Source: Prorocentrum cordatum
Lineage: Eukaryota > Sar > Dinophyceae > Prorocentrales > Prorocentraceae
Assembly: GCA_963575745.1 (NCBI GenBank)
Contig: CAUYUJ010020601.1
Location: 110,001 to 153,798, forward strand
Reading direction: 5' to 3'
Length of the DNA stretch: 43,798 bases
Shown one piece after another: positions 38,080 through 43,798 of this stretch. The notes beneath the pieces were generated by a model that ran no database searches, was not told where the DNA came from, and saw nothing but the letters and a program-made list of their open reading frames with translations. The position numbers and the translations under genes are program-made. Position 1 is the stretch's first letter. The number at the start of each line of letters is the position of its first letter.

Positions 38080-38722
38080 GATTGCCGCCCGCATGTTCGT
38101 TTCCCACCCGTCGGGGCGCGGGGTTGCGCGGCTGTTGCGGGATGGCGCTTGCCCCAGAAGCATGTGCGCCGATGCTTCTGGAGCAGGCGTCTTCCTCTTG
38201 GGCGGGGGGGCCGAGGGACAGGTGCCCCTTTGGTTCGGGAGGGCGCCCCTTTCGTCGGAGTGCCCACATCGGGGTGATATTGCGGTGCGCCTGCAGTCGC
38301 ATGGCACAGGCGTCCACCCCCCAAGCGCAGCCCCATCCCCCCGTCCCCCTCCCGCCCCCACCCAACCTCTAACCATCAACCTTCCTTCCCCCAGCGTCAA
38401 CCACAGCGCCCCACCAACCCTCCTGCCACCACCGCCTCCGACCACCCCCCCCCTCCCCTTCACCCCCCCCCCCACGACCACACCACGCCCACCCACCCCA
38501 CCGGCCCCGCATCCCCCCCCCCGACCCTTCCACCCCGCCCTTCGTCCCATGGCCAGCGCGCCATCATCCCTGGGGCCAGCGCTCCATCGTCCCTGAGGTC
38601 TGCTACCTTTCGGGATGGGGGGTGGGGGCAATCTCGCGTAGCGGGCGTTGGCCTGTTGTTTTGTGGTGCGGTTCGGCGTGCGGGCCGTCTTCGCCGCAGC
38701 TGTTGAGTCTGGCCTTTGGCAG
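38080..38722 (+). other. Intron with hairpin and C-rich tract
   Basis: Donor GA, acceptor CTTTGGCAG. Contains the hairpin 38146-38191 and a C-rich stretch at 38310-38560. Confidence 0.5.
38146..38191. repeat. Hairpin with 18-bp arms, 8-nt loop
   Basis: gcgcttgccccagaagcat and atgcttctggagcaggcgt pair at about 16 of 18 positions around gtgcgccg. It produces mirrored peptides (QKHVRRCFW against QKHRRTCFW). Confidence 0.8.
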
Positions 38723-38878
38723 GATCTGGCGAGAACGGCAGGGAAGTCAGCTGTGCCTGGCATCGCCCGCGCCCTCCAGACCCCGATGAGTGCCGCGACG
38801 CGGGTCATCGAGGTCGGGGCCGACTCCGAGGAGTCGTTGGTGCCGTTGCTTTGCCAGGACAAGCCGTTCGTGATCAAG
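38723..38878 (+). CDS. Exon 9 of the same gene
   Basis: After GGCAG: DLARTAGKSAVPGIARALQT, PMSAATRVIEVGADSEESLV, PLLCQDKPFVIK, ending ATCAAG before GATCGT, a second GA donor, phase 0. If unspliced the frame would stop three codons later (DRSF then TAG). Confidence 0.6.
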
Positions 38879-39681
38879 GATCGTTCTTTCTAGTCTGCCT
38901 TCGCTCGCAGGCTGGGTGTCGGAGGGGGCTGCCAATGACGTTCGCGCGGGGCCAGCACGGGGGTCGCGGCTAGGCGGGTGAGCGACGAGGGGAGGGGAAT
39001 GAGAGAGTTGGGATGGGGTGGTTGGGCGAATGGTTGTATGAACGAAGACAGGGTGCGGTTAGACCATCTCCGCCGTTCCCACGGCGCACCCCATCGCCAT
39101 CAACATGCCGCACTTCTCCTCCCCCCACCTGCCCCTCTCGCCCGCGCTCCCTCCAGTAGCAGTATTGTCCCCACTGACCCTTAGCTCAACAATAATCCTT
39201 GCCCTAGCCCCCCCAGCCACGCATCTGCCCCGACGCCTGTCGTTATCGCAGTCCGCACCGTCGGCGCTGGCACACTATCGCGCGCGCGCCTTTGGACGCA
39301 ACGGGGCAGCCATCCCTCGGCCCTCACCCTCCCCAGCGCATACACACGCACGCACACGCGCACGCACACGCACGCACGCACACACACACACACTCGCTCA
39401 CTCACTCACACTGCGCACGCACACGCCCGCACACGCACACACGCGCATTCACGCACACACGCACACACACACACACGCACACACGCACACACATGCACAC
39501 ACACGCACCCCCCCCCCACACACACGCACACACACACACGCGCGCACGCACACACAAACACACACACACACACACGCCCGCCGCCGCTCATCTCGCTGTC
39601 ATCGCCTCGCGGAGTCCCTGCGCCAGTCAGCGAGAGCGGCAGGACAGCCGCTGCAGCATCATCGGCAGGATCTCTGGTGAG
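38879..39681 (+). other. Intron with CA microsatellite
   Basis: GA donor, acceptor GGTGAG. CA/CGCA repeats at about 39345-39580. Confidence 0.55.
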
Positions 39682-39835
39682 GAAGGTCCGAAGCTCTTGA
39701 AGGCGTGGCAGGGCCAGAAGAAGGAACAGCTCGGGATCGGGCGCGTGCAGTACCACGTGGCGCGGGAGGCAGCGGCGAAGGATCTCGCCGACATCTTCCA
39801 TTCCTTCGTCGGCTGGACCGAGCAATGGGCTGAAG
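39682..39835 (+). CDS. Exon 10 of the same gene
   Basis: The frame reads [51 protein letters not shown] plus one base, then a GC donor (TGAAG|GCGGCC), phase 1, which fits exon 11. An upstream CGGCAG acceptor at 39668 would need another phase. Confidence 0.6.
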
Positions 39836-40318
39836 GCGGCCTCGGGGGGCTGGGGTGGTCGGGTCCAACGGGTGCGCGCTAGTCGATGAAGGCATGTATT
39901 TCTGGATTCCAAGATCCCAATACAGGCCAAGCGCCTTCCTACTTCAATGCTGCGTTTGAGTTTGTGTGCTGTCGCTCTCTGCCCATAAGGGGGCCATATA
40001 TGTCACTTCTTTATGGGGGTACCACAGGTTTATGGGGGGTCTGCGGGTGTTTGTAGTTGCTGTGTGCGGTTCGGAAAGCCAGAGGCCCGAACCCAATATG
40101 CGGGGTCTGCCTCCCTCGACGTTTCCACGCACGTCTTCCGAATGGCGGGTATGTTGTTCGTTGTTGTTTCGTGCATCTATCCGCGCCATGTCAGTGTCGA
40201 TTGTGTTCAATCGCATGTTTGGTTGTTTGTGTGGGGGGTAGGCATGGGCATGGCAGCCTTGGCCACATGATATTGGCTGCGACGCTGCCGCCCGCGCGTC
40301 AAATCCATCGCCCCCTAG
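39836..40318 (+). other. Intron with a fragment of the dispersed repeat
   Basis: Includes aagcgccttcctacttcaat at about 39928-39948, shared with 8401-8610. The rest shows no exon. Confidence 0.55.
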
Positions 40319-40464
40319 ATGCGCCGAAGCAGCTGCAGACCCTGGTGTCCAATGTGTACCTCTACTTCTGCAGCTCGGGGAACGTGCGCGGAGGCCACGA
40401 GCAGGCGATGCTGCCGACTGTGAGGTATCAGGCCGCGGGCTGCCGCGAGATGATCTTGATCAGG
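40319..40464 (+). CDS. Exon 11 of the same gene
   Basis: After CCCCTAG two bases complete D, then APKQLQTLVSNVYLYFCSSG, NVRGGHEQAMLPTVRYQAAG, CREMILIR. It ends at a GT donor (TCAGG|GTTGAG), phase 0. Phase 1 entry matches exon 10. Confidence 0.65.
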
Positions 40465-40723
40465 GTTGAGGACGCGCGTTGTTCTCCCGTAGTGGGAGCC
40501 CGAACAGGGACATTGGTGAAGTTGCATGTGCATGTGCTGTGGTGCATTGCCCACGTGCCGTTCAGGAGCATGCAGTGCCATGCCAACCAACGTGTGTCCG
40601 TCGCACAGTGTCAAGCAACGTTTGTTTGCACCCCGACTGCGCCGCCAGACTTCTCGCTCCCTCTCCCTGGCGCCCTTCCCAGACTCGCAGCCCGCCCCCC
40701 CCCCATCCCGCGCCCCATGCGAG

Positions 40724-40860
40724 GACTGGGCGAACTTCATCGGCAAGCACGGCCCAGACGACACTCCGAGGACCATGGCCCAGCTCATAGACCTGTTCCA
40801 GGCAATCGAGGACTTCGACTCCGCCGTGTTCGATTTCCCTGTCTACCACTGCCTCCAGCC
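40724..40860 (+). CDS. Exon 12 of the same gene
   Basis: After CATGCGAG: DWANFIGKHGPDDTPRTMAQ, LIDLFQAIEDFDSAVFDFPV and YHCLQ. The entry is phase 0. The 3' end is unresolved: possible donors are CCAG|GCAATC at 40802 (GC) and ATCGAG|GACTTC at 40811 (GA), or the exon may run to about 40860. Confidence 0.5.
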
Positions 40861-41527
40861 GCCATCGTCGGTTGGACAGGGCAGCTGGGCGGGCGTCATC
40901 GCTCGGCACTCCCGTTCGTTCCCCGCGACTGTTTGGGAGATGGGGCGGGGAGGGGGGAGGAGAGCGAGAGAGAGAGAGAGAAGGAGAGAGGCAGACAGCT
41001 GTCCAGGTACCAGTGGGGCGTAGTTGCAGTACTACAGTACGCATATAGCACATACAGGCGTACATATAGACACACAATGTTGTGAATGTATGTGAGAGGG
41101 TTGGCACTGCTGGTGGTAGTCCTCAAAGACGTTGGTCGTCCGACTGTTTATGCCACCTCGAAGGTCTCGTCAGCGTTGTTCGGCAGACGTCGCGGCGAAC
41201 GGTGTCGCCCATTCGGTCACATAATTTTCCATATGACACGCCACCCCATCAGTCTGCCTCCATCGACGCGTCTGCCCCCGCGCTTGGAACCCCCGTTGGG
41301 AATGACGCAGCGGACATTCCGCGCGCGGGCGCCACGCGATAGGCAATAGTTGGAGGCATTGCACCTCGGCCTCAAGGCAGGCAAGAGTTGGGGACATGAC
41401 GTTCTCGCATTGTGCCTGAGACATAGAGCGGGGGGAGGGATGGGGAGAGTGAGAGAGAGAGAGGGAAAGAGGGAGCGAGGGAGACACATAGAGAGATATG
41501 ACACAAGATATATGACATGAAAGGGGG

Positions 41528-41586
<59 letters not shown>

Positions 41587-41994
41587 CGAGAGCGACAGAG
41601 AGAGAGAGAGGGAGCGGTAGAGAACAAGAGGGAACGAGAGCGACCGAGGAGCGAGAGAACGAGAGAGAGAGAGAGAGAGAACGAACGAGACCGCGAGAGG
41701 GGGAGAGGGATAAACAGTGAACGGGATAGCCCGAGCGAGAGAACGAGAGAAAAAGAGAGAGAGAGAGAGAGAGAGAGCGAAACGGAGATACTGAGAGAGA
41801 GGTGGTGAGAGAGGGGGATAGCGAGGAGAGCGATGTATAGAGAACGAGACAGAACGAGAGAACGAGAGGGAGAGAGATACTAGACAGGGCTGGGGAGAGA
41901 GCGAAAGAGAGAACAGGCTGGGGGGAAAGAGCGAGAGAGGGATATGGAGCTAACCACGCACAGAGCGATGGGGGGGCGAGCGAGAGAGAGAGAG

Positions 41995-42040
<46 letters not shown>

Positions 42041-42699
42041 AGGCGAGAGAGGGAGAGCCGAACAGCCCAAGAGAGACAGCGAGAGAGCGAGAGAGAGAGA
42101 GAGAGAGCGAGAGAGAGATAGAGACGGCGAGAGCACGAGCAGCAGAAGGAGAAAGAGGGAGGGAGAAAGAGAGAGAGAGAGAGAGAAATCGGAAGAGAGA
42201 GGTAGAGAGATAACGAGGTCGGGCGGGATACGGGTAGATGGCATCAGTCTGTCATATTGTTGCTCACTCTGTGGCCTTCGGACACCTCCTTGGGGCGCAT
42301 CGTGTAACGCTGTGCAGCCATGCCGCTGAAATCAGTGCCCCCCTCATCTCAGGAAGGGCTGGCGTGTTTCGGGCTAGCCCTTAGATGTTCGACATCGAAC
42401 GCGTTCGTGTCGTAGGCCCGCCGTGGCCAGACTAGCTTGTCAGTTATGGTTGCTCTGCGTTCACCATGGTAGCAGGGCGGTTGCAAGCCCAACCTAGCCC
42501 GTGGGCCCCAGGGGCCATCGCACGCCCCAGAATTGCGCAGGAACAACGTCTGGGGGTGGGCGGTGCGACCGCTGTCAGGTCCTCGGGTGCCCCATTAGGT
42601 CCAGACCCCCGAGGTCTCGTGCCACATATGGTTAGCAGTTGGTTTGAGGGTCGCCGCTGTGGACCTTGCCCGCCCGCCCCCTCTTCCATTTGCTGCAAG
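40861..42699 (+). other. Large intron or intergenic stretch with GA microsatellite
   Basis: GA-rich from about 41430 to 42210 with GAGC/GAAC breaks. A plus frame at 41256-41342 (SIDASAPALGTPVGNDAADI, PRAGATR then TAG) has some coding character after a CAG, but was not placed in the gene. Minus poly-Ser/Leu frames over the GA tract are artefacts. Confidence 0.5.
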
Positions 42700-42764
42700 G
42701 TGATGTACGTGCCGTGTGGGTTCCTGATCGCCGAGAAGGCGCAGAGCGATTGTTACGGCATCAG
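42700..42764 (+). CDS. Exon 13 of the same gene (candidate)
   Basis: After CTGCAAG: VMYVPCGFLIAEKAQSDCYG then IR. The pattern Y-V-P-C-G-F-L-I-A-E-K followed by G-I-R resembles a recurrent element in dinoflagellate proteins of this type. Entry phase 0. It may end at a GA donor (TCAG|GACGCA) or earlier at GAGAAG|GCGCAG (42739). Confidence 0.5.
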
Positions 42765-42943
42765 GACGCATGTTTTATTCTTCGCTGGCGCGTGCGAGAT
42801 CACATGGGCTCGGGTTGACGGCCGTTCGATCGACTGTGGTTTGCATGGCGCCACGTCGATCGCCCCTGCCAGTGGCGTGGCAATGTGTCGAGGGGGAATG
42901 GAGGGGGGATGTGGCGAGTGATGTTGTTGCATGGGGGCACAAG

Positions 42944-42944
<1 letters not shown>

Positions 42945-43009
<65 letters not shown>

Positions 43010-43162
43010 GAGAGAGAGAGCGAGAGCGAAAGAGAGAGAGAGAGTGAGAGAGCGAGAGAGAAAGAGAGTGACAATCAACCAGCGATAGGGAGAGAGGGGT
43101 AGAGAGAGAGGTGGGACCGAAGCCAGACGGATGGGGAATATACATATATATATATATATATG
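42945..43162. repeat. GA microsatellite followed by AT run
   Basis: GA dinucleotides at 42945-43070 and an AT run at about 43140-43162. No gene within. Confidence 0.95.
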
Positions 43163-43282
43163 TATAGAGAGAGGGAGAGAGCGATAGAAAAAGAGAGATC
43201 AGATGGAGAGATGGGCGCGCTAGATCAGCGGGCCACACGTGCGCCAGTAGAGCGTTGTGCCATTGGCTGGGCTCGCGCCCGC

Positions 43283-43401
43283 GCGTCACTGGAGCGCGCT
43301 GCAAGGCAGTCGATCGGCAACATCAGGGTGGGGAAGCCGCTGGGGCACCTCTCGTCGAGCCTCGACGTGCTCGTGGCGATCCCCGAGGCGCGCAGGGTTC
43401 T
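43283..43401 (+). CDS. Candidate exon near the window end
   Basis: The plus frame reads SLERAARQSIGNIRVGKPLG then HLSSSLDVLVAIPEARR. The same frame is open from ATG at 43211 to the window end (196 codons), but from about 43405 it is Pro/Ser/Arg-rich and probably intronic. A GT donor (CGCAGG|GTTCTG) follows EAR. Whether it belongs to the preceding gene is not shown. Confidence 0.4.
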
Positions 43402-43404
43402 GGC

Positions 43405-43798
43405 GCCCACCCCCCTTCCCCCCTCCCCTCGCAGCCCTTCCTCAATTTGCCGTTGTATATGGTTTCAGTCCGTCCCATGGTGCATGTCGCCGAATCCTTC
43501 TCCCTCCGCCGACGCCGCCGACCTCCTTGCAGGCAGCGCCCCTCCCCCGCCCACCCGAGTCTCACCCTCGGCCCCCGACGTGCTTCACCTGGTTCTGACA
43601 TTCTGTATCTTGCGCACGCATCATCCCTCGCGCGTCGCGCCGCCGTCGCGCCCTGCACCGTGTGTTTACACTCGTGGCCCTGCGCGGTGTGCTGAGCATG
43701 CGCGGCGTGGCGGCGTGTCATGGTCCATGGCTTCCATAGCTCGCGCTCGCTGTCGCGCTCGGCCCGTGAGAGGTGGCCGAGATGTCGCACTTGCAGGC
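43405..43798. other. No confident gene
   Basis: C-rich DNA with frames open on both strands and no motif. The sequence is cut by the window end. Confidence 0.4.

Noticed and set aside
41372-42244. 290-codon minus Ser/Leu frame
   Set aside because: Translation of the GA microsatellite on the other strand.

Overview
This window looks like nuclear DNA from a dinoflagellate. The evidence is (1) a near-match, 20 of 22 positions, to the dinoflagellate trans-spliced leader on the minus strand at 12921-12942; (2) coding exons that join in consistent reading phase only when GC-AG and GA-AG introns are allowed beside GT-AG, a known dinoflagellate trait; (3) two adjacent plus-strand genes of a type I recognise as a repeated dinoflagellate protein family; (4) GC-rich DNA packed with microsatellites and foldback repeats. 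The genus cannot be fixed from the sequence; a Prorocentrum-like genome is a guess.

Layout. 1-3.4 kb: an array of 30-bp palindromes, an inverted-repeat element and a long TCC tract, with no confident gene. 3.4-5.2 kb: minus-strand exons, the last two resembling a fucosyltransferase-type glycosyltransferase. 5.4-10.7 kb: many foldback repeats, including three tandem copies of a 125-bp unit and a pair that brackets a coiled-coil exon, plus an Asp/Pro-rich terminal exon at 9.9-10.4 kb. 11.5-12.9 kb: a CA microsatellite, two diverged copies of a broken exon and the spliced-leader relic. 13.5-21.9 kb: a two-gene, probably transposon-derived unit (a large transposase-like protein with one frameshift, then a Pro-rich protein with a Cys/His module). 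22-30.5 kb: repeats, an A/T-rich island and a few weak exons. 30.6 kb to the end: one plus-strand gene of at least 12 exons, whose 5' and 3' ends were not found.

How the parts relate. The 30.6-43 kb gene encodes a zinc-knuckle-like, basic and coiled-coil protein of unknown function. Its introns run from about 260 bp to 2.1 kb and several of the larger ones carry long microsatellites or hairpins. The 13.5-21.9 kb unit is probably a copy of a repeated element. The foldbacks are short, non-coding and mostly outside exons. All exon boundaries are read by eye from splice dinucleotides, phase and protein character; none has transcript support here.
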